Below are positions 28,228-36,152 of a stretch of DNA of 64,000 nucleotides, in pieces; within the stretch, counting starts at the first letter, position 1, and every line of letters starts with the position of its first letter. The position numbers and the translations under genes are program-made. This DNA is from JANMCE01 sp031360915 (GTDB lineage: Bacteria > Actinomycetota > Acidimicrobiia > Acidimicrobiales > Ilumatobacteraceae): assembly GCA_031360915.1 (NCBI GenBank), contig JANMCE010000123.1:4215-68214 (forward strand), in the 5' to 3' direction. The notes under the pieces were generated by a model. That model ran no database searches, was not told where the DNA came from, and worked only from the letters and a program-made list of their open reading frames with translations.

Positions 28228-28679
28228 GTGCCTCCTTCTGACTGCGCAGACGGTGGATCGTTGCCATCCTCGCACCGGTAAGAGGCCTCAGCCAGCCGGC
28301 GAGATACATCGAGCTTCAACCCAGGTGAGTCACACTGAACGCTCCTGGTCGATCGGAGTGATCGAACGTTCCAACCACGCTCCAAACCGTAGCCCACACC
28401 GCAAAGGCGTTGGACGGCTCGAACCCCATGAGACGTTTCGTGAGATTGCGGGCCAGATAGTTGCAGATGAAAGCATTGTGTATGGTCGAAAACGTGGCCC
28501 TCACCAGGCAAATCGGGTGGGCGTCTAGGGCTCCACCCCAGCACCTTAGGATTAGAGGCGCCGCTAAGGTGTCCGGCAACTTCAGCCGAGTATTGGGACG
28601 CGGGTCCGGTAGGTGCTTGACACTTTTGGTGTGCAACTGACGTAGGCGCCGGCCGAACCGACGTTGACGTAGTCGAGCG
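28228..28679. other. Intergenic stretch upstream of the giant operon, no supported gene
   Basis: Open frames here (for example 28316-28774 and 28582-28779 on the minus strand) have poor codon patterns and no recognisable domain. The stretch should contain the promoter for the 28227-7139 operon, but no convincing -35/-10 pair or hairpin stands out. A GGTTCGAACC-like core near 28425 recalls a tRNA T-loop, but no cloverleaf can be drawn. Confidence 0.4.
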
Positions 28680-29053
28680 CTACGGCCCAGGACGCGGCGA
28701 GCCGTTGGCGCAGTCGGGTGAGCGCGATGCGACGATCGGGGACGGGGTTGGCGAAGAGTTGGCTGTCGTGGCATCGCATCGCTGTTCTTTGCCTGCTGCG
28801 TTCAAGGGAAGCCGGACATGGATCTCTTCATCGAGTCGCCCTACCAAGCGGCCATCGAGCGGCATCCGGTCGAGGTGGTAGTAACCGTTGGGGAGTTGTT
28901 GGTTGGCGATCGCACAGCCGACCGCGTCGCCGAAGCAGAAGATCTTCACGTCGACGCCGTCTCGCTTGGCGACGTTGTCGGCCGGGCCAAGCCCGTTGTA
29001 GCTGGCCTCGGTGCCGTAGGCGGGGCCTTTTGCAGGATGACCAGGACGTTCAT
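28680..29053 (-). pseudogene. Frameshifted DsrE family sulfur-relay gene
   Basis: The ATG at 29053 overlaps the stop of the ArsR-rhodanese gene (ATGA) and has AGGAG upstream. It starts MNVLVILQKAP; the homology then continues one frame over as AYGTEASYNGLGPADNVAKR, DGVDVKIFCFGDAVGCAIAN, QQLPNGYYHLDRM, the usual first 75 residues of DsrE/DsrF-like proteins including the GDAVGCA cysteine. The expected C-terminal half is absent, although that frame stays open to 28680. It is either a decayed gene or a sequencing indel plus a 3' truncation. In sulfur loci such proteins bind or relay sulfane sulfur. Confidence 0.65.
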
Positions 29054-29733
29054 GACGTGATCTCCTCAGTATTGGTGGACTCGATCGAAAGGTGGGCATT
29101 TCGCCATTCGGGGAAGCCGTCCTCGAGACGGCGGGCGTGGTGCCCGCGACGGCGCAGGAGTTGGACGGCTTCGTCGGCAAACACGCAGTATGGGCCGCGG
29201 CAGTAGGCGACGACTTCGACACCCGCGGGCAGGCTGCGAAGACGTCGAGCGAGTTGCTTGATCGGGATGGACACCGCGCCGGCGATGTGCCCGGCAGCGT
29301 ACTCAGCGCCGGGACGGACATCGATGACGATCACGTCGCCATCGATGAGACGCTGGGCAAGATCCGCGCGGCGAATCTGTTCGAGGTCGTCGCGGTGCCC
29401 GAGATAGGCGCTGGCGAGGTCATCGAGGGCGTCATGGTGGGTGACAGCGACCGAGCGAAGCGATGCCCACAACGCAGCCACCTGTTCTGAGGCGAGCCGG
29501 TAGTAGATGCGATTGCCATCGCGGCGGGTGGTGACGAGACCGACGGTGGCGAGAGTGCGGAGGTGGAACGACGTGTTGGCGACGCTTTGGTCGATCTCGC
29601 TGGCGAGCTCGTCGACGTGGCGTTCACCTTGGGCGAGTACGTCAATCAGTTCTGCCCGGCGACCGTTGCCGAGCGCCTTGGCGACTTCGGCGAACCCGTC
29701 GAAAAGTGCGTCCTTTTTGCCTCGGTTCCCCAC
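29050..29733 (-). CDS. ArsR family repressor fused to a rhodanese domain
   Basis: Start set to the GTG at 29733, which has GGAGG 6 nt upstream and gives the family-typical N-terminus GNRGKKDALFDGFAEVAKAL; the ATG 12 nt upstream lacks a site. Residues about 10-100 are an ArsR winged helix (HVDELASEIDQSVANTSFHL, RTLATVGLVTTRRDGNRIYY). Residues about 120-220 are a rhodanese domain (VIVIDVRPGAEYAAGHIAGA) with Cys in VVAYCRGPYCVFA, an active-site loop holding two cysteines. Such fusions sense sulfane sulfur or thiol stress and repress neighbouring detoxification genes. It diverges from the MBL-rhodanese gene, is followed by the DsrE remnant, and very likely binds the paired operators in between. 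Confidence 0.9.
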   Translation of the reverse strand: MGNRGKKDALFDGFAEVAKALGNGRRAELIDVLAQGERHVDELASEIDQSVANTSFHLRTLATVGLVTTRRDGNRIYYRLASEQVAALWASLRSVAVTHHDALDDLASAYLGHRDDLEQIRRADLAQRLIDGDVIVIDVRPGAEYAAGHIAGAVSIPIKQLARRLRSLPAGVEVVAYCRGPYCVFADEAVQLLRRRGHHARRLEDGFPEWRNAHLSIESTNTEEITS

Positions 29734-29747
29734 TGCTACCTCCATGT

Positions 29748-29805
29748 TCAAAGATCCACTTGACAAGGTAGCGTCAGTGTCGCGACTATTCAAGTTATTC
29801 TTTGA
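29748..29805. promoter_or_regulatory. Twin TCAA-N8-TTGA operators in the divergent sulfur-locus promoter
   Basis: Two identical-format palindromes, TCAA-N8-TTGA at 29748-29763 and 29790-29805, are exactly 42 bp apart, about four helical turns. The second reaches into the GAGGAGG ribosome binding site of the MBL-rhodanese gene. A TTGACA that could be a -35 element for the plus-strand gene starts at 29760, overlapping the first palindrome. The N8 spacing matches the ATTC-N8-GAAT operator reported for BigR/SqrR-type sulfur-responsive ArsR proteins, though the half-sites differ. Assignment to the ArsR-rhodanese repressor is inference. Confidence 0.65.
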
Positions 29806-29814
29806 GGAGGAAAT

Positions 29815-31158
29815 GTGCGTGTTCATGAGTTCGTCGACGAGGGCCTCGGCCATTCGTCGTATGTGATTGACCTCGGCGACCGCGCTGCAGCGATGGTCGA
29901 TCCGCCCCGGTTCCCCACCGCCCAGGAGCGCCTCGTTGCGGCGTTGGGCCTTCGGCTCCTGTGGACGTTGGATACGCATTCACACGCTGATTACGTGACG
30001 GGCAGCCCGGCGCTGGCCGCCCGGTCCGGAGCGACGTTCATCGCTCCGGCCGCGTCGCATCTCGAGTCACCACATCGGCAGGTTCGCGATCGGGAGCACC
30101 TAACCCTCGCCGCCGGCGTCGAAATGGTCGCGCTGGCGACCCCGGGTCACACACCGGACCATCACGCCTATCTCCTTGTCGACTGTGGCACACCGGTCGC
30201 GTTGTTCTCCGGTGGTTCACTAATGGTTGGCACGGTTGGGAGAACAGACCTATGCGGACCGGACCTGGCCGTGCCGCTTGCCCACGAGATGTTCATCGCA
30301 TTGCGCCGGTTCGATGAGTTGCCCGATGCGCTCGCGGTCTACCCAACACATGGGGCCGGATCGTTCTGCTCGGCACCGGGCGCGTCTCAGCGCACCTCCA
30401 CCCTCGGGCACGAACGCCTCACCAATGCGTTGTTCTCGATCACCGACGAGAACGAGTTCGTCGATCGCTTGGTCGCCGGGTTCGGCAGCTTCCCCTCGTA
30501 CTTCGATCGATTGCCGGAGCTGAACCGGCTCGGTCCCGCCCGCTACGACTCGCTGCCTCTTCTGTCCGCCCTCAGCGCTGACGATGTCGATCGGCACGTC
30601 GCCGCTGGCGGCGTCGTTGTCGATGCCCGCCCGGTTGCCGCGTTTTCCGCGGGCCACGTGCCGGGGTCGTTGTCGAACACGCTGCGCCCAGTGTTCGCGA
30701 GTTGGCTCGGCTGGCTTGTCGAAGCGAACCGGCCCGTCGCGTTCGTTCTCGACGAAGGTCAGGACCGCGACGAACTCGTCCGACAGTGTCTCGATGTCGG
30801 CCATGAGCACCTCGTCGGCGAACTCGCAGGTGGCATCGACGCGTGGACAGCGTCCGGCCGCACGGTGGGCACAATCCCGCTCGTTGACCCTGCCGGAATG
30901 ATTGGTCAAGTGATCGATGTCCGTCAGAGCAACGAGTACACCACCGGGCACATCCCCGGCAGTATCAACATTGAGCTCGGCGCTTTGGCTGAGGCGAATC
31001 TCACCGCCGGACCAATCACGGTGATGTGTGGCCATGGCGAACGCGCCATGACCGGCGCCAGCATCCTCTCCGCGCACACATACGATCACCTCGTGGTGCT
31101 TGACGGTGGACCCGATACCTGGTCCGCAGCGACCGGTCGATCATTGGAGGCAGGCTGA
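29815..31158 (+). CDS. MBL-fold hydrolase fused to two rhodanese-like domains
   Basis: GTG start at 29815 directly after GAGGAGG. Residues 1-230: metallo-beta-lactamase fold with THSHADYVTG (about 54-63) and TPGHTPDHHAYLL, the iron-binding pattern of persulfide dioxygenase/ETHE1-like enzymes, followed by FSGGSLMVGTVGRTDL. Residues about 255-345: a rhodanese-like domain with no catalytic Cys (VVVDARPVAAFSAGHVPGSL then VLDEGQDRD). Residues about 355-445: a second rhodanese with Cys in VMCGHGERAM. The role inferred is oxidation and transfer of glutathione- or low-molecular-weight persulfide sulfur. First gene of a three-gene operon (overlaps TGATG, then ATGA). Confidence 0.9.
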   Translation: MRVHEFVDEGLGHSSYVIDLGDRAAAMVDPPRFPTAQERLVAALGLRLLWTLDTHSHADYVTGSPALAARSGATFIAPAASHLESPHRQVRDREHLTLAAGVEMVALATPGHTPDHHAYLLVDCGTPVALFSGGSLMVGTVGRTDLCGPDLAVPLAHEMFIALRRFDELPDALAVYPTHGAGSFCSAPGASQRTSTLGHERLTNALFSITDENEFVDRLVAGFGSFPSYFDRLPELNRLGPARYDSLPLLSALSADDVDRHVAAGGVVVDARPVAAFSAGHVPGSLSNTLRPVFASWLGWLVEANRPVAFVLDEGQDRDELVRQCLDVGHEHLVGELAGGIDAWTASGRTVGTIPLVDPAGMIGQVIDVRQSNEYTTGHIPGSINIELGALAEANLTAGPITVMCGHGERAMTGASILSAHTYDHLVVLDGGPDTWSAATGRSLEAG

Positions 31159-32411
31159 TGACCACCTCCAAGACCGACGCACCGTTGCGGCTCGGCCTTC
31201 GCCAGAACGTCGCCCAGTTCGCTCTGCTTGTGGGTGTCAACGCGCTCGTCGGCGGCATGATCGGCCAGGAACGCACCGTTCTCCCGCTCCTCGCCAAGCA
31301 GGAGTTCGGACTCACCGCCTTCACGGCCACGCTCACCTTCATCGTCGCGTTCGGCGCCGTGAAGGCGGCGACGAACTTCGTCGCCGGCACGCTGTCCGAC
31401 CGGTACGGCCGCAAGCCAGTGCTGGTCGCCGGGTGGATCATCGCCCTGCCGATCCCGTTGCTGCTGATCTGGGCACCGAGTTGGGGATGGGTGATCTTCG
31501 CCAACGTCCTGCTCGGCGTCAACCAAGGCCTCACATGGTCAACCACGGTGGTCATGAAGATCGACCTCGTCGGGCCTGCCCGTCGCGGATTCGCGATGGG
31601 CTTCAACGAAGCCGCCGGCTACGGCGCCGTTGCCATCACCGCGCTCGCTACGGGCTACATCGCGCAACGCTGGGGACTTCGCCCTGAGCCGTTCTTCCTC
31701 GGCATCGCCTACGCCGCGCTCGGCCTCGGCCTGTCAGTATTCTTCGTCCGCGAGACCCGCGGCCACGCCCGCCACGAAGCAGCCAACCACGTCGCCACAA
31801 GCGGTACACACCACCAAAACCTCACCACCGGACAGATCTTCAAGCTCACATCGTTCACCGACAAAGCACTGTCATCGTGCTCGCAGGCCGGCCTGGTAAA
31901 CAACCTCAACGACGGGCTCGCCTGGGGCCTGTTCCCCATCTTCTTCGCCGCCAGCGGCATATCCATCGAACGAATCGGCGTCCTCGCTGCCCTCTACCCC
32001 GCAGTGTGGGGACTAGGGCAGCTCTACACCGGAGCCCTGTCAGACCGCATCGGCCGTAAACCACTGATCGTCGGAGGGATGCTCACCCAAGCAGTCGCCA
32101 TCGCCTGGATCGCCGCAACCGGTAACTTCGCGGCATGGGCGGTCGGAGCGATGGTCCTCGGCGCCGGCACCGCAATGGTGTACCCAACCCTTCTCGCCGC
32201 GATCGGCGATGTCGCCCACCCAGCCTGGAGGGCACGTTCGGTCGGCATCTACCGGCTCTGGCGTGACGGCGGCTTTGCCGTCGGCGCCCTCCTCGCCGGT
32301 ATCCTCGCCGATCTGATCTCGATCCCCGCCTCCATCTACGCCGTCGCCGCACTCACCGCTGTCTCCGGCCTGGTCGTCGCCTTCCGCATGTACGAGACGC
32401 ACCCCCAATGA
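31158..32411 (+). CDS. MFS transporter of the sulfur-stress operon
   Basis: A 417-aa protein with 12 predicted membrane segments. The MFS signature loop between TM2 and TM3 is seen as GTLSDRYGRKPVLVAGW and repeats in the second half as GALSDRIGRKPLIVGG. A His-containing linker (RETRGHARHEAANHVATSGT) separates the two six-helix bundles. The ATG shares a base with the preceding stop (TGATG) and the gene ends in an ATGA overlap with the rhodanese, so all three are co-translated. Substrate unknown; context suggests export or import of a sulfur compound or a thiol conjugate. Confidence 0.92.
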   Translation: MTTSKTDAPLRLGLRQNVAQFALLVGVNALVGGMIGQERTVLPLLAKQEFGLTAFTATLTFIVAFGAVKAATNFVAGTLSDRYGRKPVLVAGWIIALPIPLLLIWAPSWGWVIFANVLLGVNQGLTWSTTVVMKIDLVGPARRGFAMGFNEAAGYGAVAITALATGYIAQRWGLRPEPFFLGIAYAALGLGLSVFFVRETRGHARHEAANHVATSGTHHQNLTTGQIFKLTSFTDKALSSCSQAGLVNNLNDGLAWGLFPIFFAASGISIERIGVLAALYPAVWGLGQLYTGALSDRIGRKPLIVGGMLTQAVAIAWIAATGNFAAWAVGAMVLGAGTAMVYPTLLAAIGDVAHPAWRARSVGIYRLWRDGGFAVGALLAGILADLISIPASIYAVAALTAVSGLVVAFRMYETHPQ

Positions 32412-32806
32412 TCAGCGAAGGCGGCGACCGGCGGTCGATCGAGGGGATTCTCGCCCAGGCCCGCGCCGCGCTCGATCGGGTCGAGCCAGCACAGCTCGCC
32501 GACGAACACGCCGGCGGCGCGTTGATCGTCGACATCCGCCCGGTCGAGCAACGATCACGCGACGGTGCGCTGCCAGGGGCGGTTGTCATCGATCGCAACG
32601 TGCTCGAGTGGCGACTCGATCCATCCTGCGAGCACCGCATTCAGGGAGAGGTAAGCTACGACACGCGCGTCGTAATCGTCTGCAACGAGGGGTACCAGTC
32701 GAGCCTCGCCGCCGCGCAGCTTCGAGCCCTCGGGCTGCGCCGAGCCACCGACCTCATCGGCGGCTTCCAAGCGTGGCGCGCACTCACAGCCGACGAGACG
32801 CGCTGA
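32408..32806 (+). CDS. Single-domain rhodanese-like sulfurtransferase
   Basis: A 132-aa rhodanese. ALIVDIRPVEQRSRDGALPG is the substrate-loop N-terminal pattern, and the catalytic Cys is in VVIVCNEGYQSSLAAAQL, followed by the usual DLIGGFQAWRAL end. The N-terminal 30 residues (EGILAQARAALDRVEPAQLA) form an extra helix. The ATG overlaps the MFS stop. Its 3' end overlaps the convergent methyltransferase remnant by about 20 nt. It probably accepts sulfane sulfur produced in this locus. Confidence 0.92.
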   Translation: MISEGGDRRSIEGILAQARAALDRVEPAQLADEHAGGALIVDIRPVEQRSRDGALPGAVVIDRNVLEWRLDPSCEHRIQGEVSYDTRVVIVCNEGYQSSLAAAQLRALGLRRATDLIGGFQAWRALTADETR

Positions 32807-33060
32807 CCACCCAAGCGACAGTTCCGAGGACGACGCCCTGCCCGGGTTTGTAGTAGTCGGCGAGAGCGGTGGTGACTGCGTCGAGTGCGTGCCGCCGTGC
32901 ACCGCGTTCAGCACCGTCGAGCAAAGCGCGGGCGATTCCGGTACCGAGCAGGAACCCGACGCTGTCCGCGAGGCAACCTCCGCCGCCTAGTGTGATCGCC
33001 GGGCTGACCGCCTCGATCTCGATGTCGCTGTACCCGGCCGATGACAGGGTCGTCTGTCGG
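32784..33060 (-). pseudogene. C-terminal remnant of a SAM-dependent methyltransferase
   Basis: The minus strand encodes LSSAGYSDIEIEAVSPAITL, GGGGCLADSVGFLLGTGIAR, ALLDGAERGARRHALDAVTT and GVVLGTVAWVVSASR, the C-terminal third of small class I methyltransferases. No SAM-binding GxGxG motif lies upstream; instead the frame runs antiregister through the MerR gene. A 5' deletion joining it to the end of the MerR gene is inferred. The stop codon at 32784 overlaps the end of the rhodanese gene. Confidence 0.65.
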
Positions 33061-33075
33061 CTGTCCCCGTCTCGG

Positions 33076-33846
33076 TCATCGCTGGCTTCCTCGCGTGCGC
33101 ACGACACCGACTCGGAGCCCGTCGACGAGGTCGTCGAGGCCAGCGCCGCCGGGCACCTTGGCGCGTGCCCGAAGCTCGACGCCGACCTCGTGCACGACCA
33201 AGGACGCCACCGCCTGCGTGAGTTGCAGCCTGGCTCGCCGTCCCATCGAGACGAGTTCCGCTGATGCATCTTGTCGCCACAACTCGCCGACGAACATGTC
33301 GACAAATGCATTCGCCTGTACGCGCGCGCCGGAGGCAAGTCCAGCGGCCATGCGGATCGCTGCGAGCGGTTCGACGCCGCCGCCGATTGCGTCACCGACG
33401 AGGAAGAGCAACGCCGGCGCTCGAACGTGCCATGTCTCGCCCTTGGCGTCGCCAGCGTGGATCAGCCCGGCCTCGATCGCCGCCGCAAGGATGCCCTCGT
33501 CCGCCATCGCCGGAACGGCATCCGCCAGTTCGTTGGGCGTGTACGACACCGTCCCCTGGTCGATTCCTGCTGCGCTCGACCCACCGAGGACATCATCGAG
33601 CGTACGGCCTGACACCGACGCGGCGCACAGGTCGCGGATCGCCGCCAACGAGTAGCCGCGCTCCTGTAGGCGGGAGATCAACTCGAGCCGCTGACGATGG
33701 GATTCGTCGTAGCGGCCCACCCTTCCTTGCTTACGCGGCGGGTCGAGCAGGCCGAGTGTTCGGTACTCGCGCACCGTCCGCGTCGGGACACCGACCAACG
33801 CAGCCAACTCATCGATCGACCACGGTTTCGACCCATCACTAGACAT
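33076..33846 (-). CDS. MerR family transcriptional regulator with effector domain
   Basis: A 256-aa protein. Residues 8-75 form the MerR winged helix (WSIDELAALVGVPTRTVREY, RTLGLLDPPRKQGRVGRYDE, RLQERGYSLAAIRDLC). The C-terminal 170 residues are an all-alpha domain (ADEGILAAAIEAGLIHAGDA and onwards) with no cysteine pattern of metal sensors, so an organic ligand is more likely. The last residues (LRVGVVRTRGSQR) abut the methyltransferase remnant and the true C-terminus may have been lost. It diverges from an APH-type kinase with 29 nt between starts, an arrangement in which MerR regulates the neighbour. Confidence 0.9.
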   Translation of the reverse strand: MSSDGSKPWSIDELAALVGVPTRTVREYRTLGLLDPPRKQGRVGRYDESHRQRLELISRLQERGYSLAAIRDLCAASVSGRTLDDVLGGSSAAGIDQGTVSYTPNELADAVPAMADEGILAAAIEAGLIHAGDAKGETWHVRAPALLFLVGDAIGGGVEPLAAIRMAAGLASGARVQANAFVDMFVGELWRQDASAELVSMGRRARLQLTQAVASLVVHEVGVELRARAKVPGGAGLDDLVDGLRVGVVRTRGSQR

Positions 33847-33851
33847 TGCCG

Positions 33852-33868
33852 GTATATACCGTTACGGT
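33852..33868. promoter_or_regulatory. Overlapping palindromes in the MerR/APH divergent promoter
   Basis: Positions 33851-33860 read GGTATATACC and 33858-33868 read ACCGTTACGGT, two perfect palindromes that share ACC, filling most of the 29-nt gap between the MerR ATG and the kinase GTG. The TATA core could serve as a -10 region, giving nearly leaderless transcripts. MerR proteins bind dyads of this total size; the assignment is inference. Confidence 0.5.
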
Positions 33869-33875
33869 CATAGAC

Positions 33876-34901
33876 GTGAGTATTGCCGATAGGGTCCCAC
33901 CCGTCAACCGTCCACCGGAACTTGACACCGTCCTCGATCAACTTCGTCGACACTTCCACCTCCCGGACCTGCTCCTGGGCGCCCCGCCAAAGAGGCTGAG
34001 TGGCGGGTTCTGGGCCGAGATGTGGATCCTTACCCTCAACGGGTCGACCGGCAGCGACCTCCCCGGCCGGGTCGTGCTCCGCCTCGCACCCGACGCCGAC
34101 CTCGCCGCCTGGGAAACCACACTCCAGGCCTCCGTCGCGCAACAGGACTATCCAACCCCTGCCGTACGTGCTTCGGACCTCGCACCATCTGCCGGTCGCG
34201 CCTGGTGCGTCATGGACCACGCCGAAGGGTCACCACTGCTCGGCGGGCTCAGCGGCTTGCGTGCGCTCGCCGCGCTCCCACGCTTAGCGACCGGGCTCCC
34301 GGACACGCTCGCTCGCGCCGCAGCCGACCTCCACCGACTCGATCCCGCGCCCATCGAAGCTGCACTCGCGAAGGCAACCGCCCGAACCATCGGCGTCGAT
34401 GGCCTCCTCGGCCACTACCAGACGCAAGCCCGCGTTCTCGACGACGCACCGTTACAGCGAGCGCTGCAGCGGCTCGCCGGATCCCGGCCCGATCCGAACC
34501 TGCGCGTGGTCTGCCATGGCGACCTTCACCCCTTCAACATCCTCACCAACGGCGACCAGATGACCGTGCTCGATTGGACGGCCGGCCAGATCGCCCACCC
34601 CGCTTACGACCTCGCCTTCACACACATGCTCCTCGCCAACCCACCCCTCGACGCGCCCACGCCGCTTCGCCCAGTCATCAACGCCGCAGCACGCCGCATC
34701 GCGCACCGATTCATCGCCACCTATCAAAAGATCGGGCCACACCCCGTGGGAAACGACACCCTCGACTGGTATCACAACCTCCACGCATGTCGAATTCTGA
34801 TTGATCTCGCCGGATGGCGGGCGGCGGGCGAACTCGACGCCCACCGGGGCCACCCATGGCTCGCCATGGAGCCAGCCCTGCTGCCCCTCCTAGCGGCATG
34901 A
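33876..34901 (+). CDS. APH-family (aminoglycoside/macrolide-type) phosphotransferase
   Basis: Start set at the GTG at 33876; the frame is open to a TTG at 33846 but that would run into the MerR start. The 341-aa protein has the kinase nucleotide-binding region KRLSGGFWAEMWILTL, hinge AWCVMDHAEGSPLLGG, the catalytic HGDLHPFN (about 213-220) and metal-binding Asp in MTVLDWTAG. All catalytic residues are intact. The family phosphorylates antibiotics or small alcohols; here the substrate is unknown. Divergent MerR control is likely. Confidence 0.88.
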   Translation: MSIADRVPPVNRPPELDTVLDQLRRHFHLPDLLLGAPPKRLSGGFWAEMWILTLNGSTGSDLPGRVVLRLAPDADLAAWETTLQASVAQQDYPTPAVRASDLAPSAGRAWCVMDHAEGSPLLGGLSGLRALAALPRLATGLPDTLARAAADLHRLDPAPIEAALAKATARTIGVDGLLGHYQTQARVLDDAPLQRALQRLAGSRPDPNLRVVCHGDLHPFNILTNGDQMTVLDWTAGQIAHPAYDLAFTHMLLANPPLDAPTPLRPVINAAARRIAHRFIATYQKIGPHPVGNDTLDWYHNLHACRILIDLAGWRAAGELDAHRGHPWLAMEPALLPLLAA

Positions 34902-34911
34902 CGGTCGCTAT

Positions 34912-35158
34912 TCACTTCCACACGGGCCGCCCACTCGTAGCGGTTGCGTCGGCCGACGCGGACGCGAACGACGTAGCCCTCTCGTTCAAGGTCGTCGATA
35001 ATGCTGAAGACGGCCCGTTCGCGAATCCCAATCCGCTGGGCAATTTCCCGAAGGCGCTAATCGGGATCTCGGGCAATACACATGAGCACATGGCCGTGAT
35101 TAGACAAGAACGTCCAGCCTGCGGGAAGGTCGACCCGGTCTTCGGGGGCGCGTGCCAT
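34912..35158 (-). pseudogene. Winged-helix regulator with an in-frame stop
   Basis: From an ATG at 35158 the frame reads RVDLPAGWTFLSNHGHVLMC then IARDPD, a TAG at 35057-35059, and then RLREIAQRIGIRERAVFSII, DDLEREGYVVRVRVGRRNRY. The family (single-domain wHTH, MarR/TrmB-like) normally has Ala at the stop position, so a nonsense change interrupts an otherwise intact domain. Stop read-through or selenocysteine is not suggested by context. It follows the USP gene on the same strand, after a 15-codon ORF. Confidence 0.7.
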
Positions 35159-35168
35159 CGGTGGCCCC

Positions 35169-35216
35169 TCAACTCGTCGGGATTTGTGCGAGGGCGTCGT
35201 CGATGATTCGGTCCAT
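35169..35216 (-). CDS. Possible 15-codon ORF between USP and the broken regulator
   Basis: ATG at 35216 with GGGAG upstream encodes MDRIIDDALAQIPTS and stops 10 nt before the ATG of the broken winged-helix gene. The spacing and ribosome binding site would suit a tiny coupled peptide or the remnant of a longer gene. No conservation evidence is available. Confidence 0.25.
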   Translation of the reverse strand: MDRIIDDALAQIPTS

Positions 35217-35242
35217 ATGTGCTCCCGCTACCTGGCTGCCGC

Positions 35243-36046
35243 TTACTGGTTCGCCTCAACAGTGTGGGCGTGCTCGCCCTCGTCACAAGCGACCAAAACC
35301 GAGCAGTGCACGGTGCGAGCAATAGCGCTGGCAGTCGAACCGAGGCGAAGGTGACGGATCCCCGTGAGGCCACGAGTGCCGAGTGCCACGAGGTCGGGGG
35401 ATACCTCTGCGAGGTGATCGTGGATCATCGCAGTTGGTTTGCCGCTTTCGACGCGGACGTTGACGGTTGCGCCGACCGCTTCGAGTCGCTCTTGGGCCCT
35501 GCCGATGGCGGCGGCAACATCGATCCTCTGGTCGTCGATCGCTAGGATGGTGACCGAAAGTTGGTCGGCCCATGGCAGCTCGGCGAGCACGCTGGTGACC
35601 TTGTCGGCGTGGGGTGAGCCGTCGGCGCAGATGACAACGCTGCGCACGGTATGGCCGTGACGGGCGATGAGAAGCGGTGCGGGAGGGTGAAGGAGCAGCC
35701 AATCTGCTGTGCTGCCGAGGTGCAGCGCCTTCCAGAGTCCAAGCCCACGCGGTCCGATGACGAGGAGGTCGCTGTTTCGGGAAAGGACGAGGCGTGGATC
35801 ACTCTTCGCAGTGAGTTCGGCGACGGTGGCGAACTGGGCTTCGGCGAACGCTTTACGAGGCTGCGGTGGGTTCCACGCGTGGAGTTCAGTATCGGCGTGC
35901 GGGAGCACGATCCCCGAGAACTCGGGCATCTCGGCAGTGACGACCTCGAGACGCCAGCCCGGCCAGCGATGATTGTTGATGAACAACCAGGCGATGTCGG
36001 CGGCCGGTGAACTGTCGTCACCGAAGACGAGCGTACGAGGTTTCAT
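35243..36046 (-). CDS. Tandem universal stress protein (USP)
   Basis: A 267-aa protein with two UspA domains. The second ends in the ATP-binding motif GTRGLTGIRHLRLGSTASAI (G-2x-G-9x-G-S/T); the first has a matching GPRGLGLWKALHLGSTADWL. N-terminal TLVFGDDSSPAADIAW gives the domain-1 Asp loop and VVICADGSPHADKV that of domain 2. The ATG has AGGAGT upstream. A DosR-like palindrome lies 91-106 nt upstream (36137-36152). Two-domain USPs are prominent members of hypoxia/dormancy regulons in mycobacteria (Rv2623-like). Confidence 0.92.
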   Translation of the reverse strand: MKPRTLVFGDDSSPAADIAWLFINNHRWPGWRLEVVTAEMPEFSGIVLPHADTELHAWNPPQPRKAFAEAQFATVAELTAKSDPRLVLSRNSDLLVIGPRGLGLWKALHLGSTADWLLLHPPAPLLIARHGHTVRSVVICADGSPHADKVTSVLAELPWADQLSVTILAIDDQRIDVAAAIGRAQERLEAVGATVNVRVESGKPTAMIHDHLAEVSPDLVALGTRGLTGIRHLRLGSTASAIARTVHCSVLVACDEGEHAHTVEANQ

Positions 36047-36136
36047 GGGTACTCCTTGTCGTCAGGGTGGCCCACGCTGCTAGCAGCGTTGAATGAGAAC
36101 ACATGATCCAATATTCATCTAGTATCCAGCGCCCGA

Positions 36137-36152
36137 CAGGGCCGAAGGTCAC
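36137..36152 (-). promoter_or_regulatory. DosR/DevR-like box upstream of the USP gene
   Basis: Read on the minus strand the site is GTGACCTTCGGCCCTG, one mismatch in the first half-site from the ideal GGGACCTTCGGCCCTR seen before the M50 gene. It lies about 90 nt upstream of the USP ATG. Mycobacterial DosR boxes have the form GGGACTTNNGNCCCT; binding here is inferred from similarity. Confidence 0.5.

Noticed and set aside
28400..28470. tRNA-like GGTTCGA core in a GFEPS-coding frame
   Set aside because: No complementary acceptor, D and anticodon arms can be drawn on either strand.
32784..33395. 203-aa intact gene
   Set aside because: Only the last third is methyltransferase; the rest is the shadow of the MerR gene, so it is treated as a remnant.
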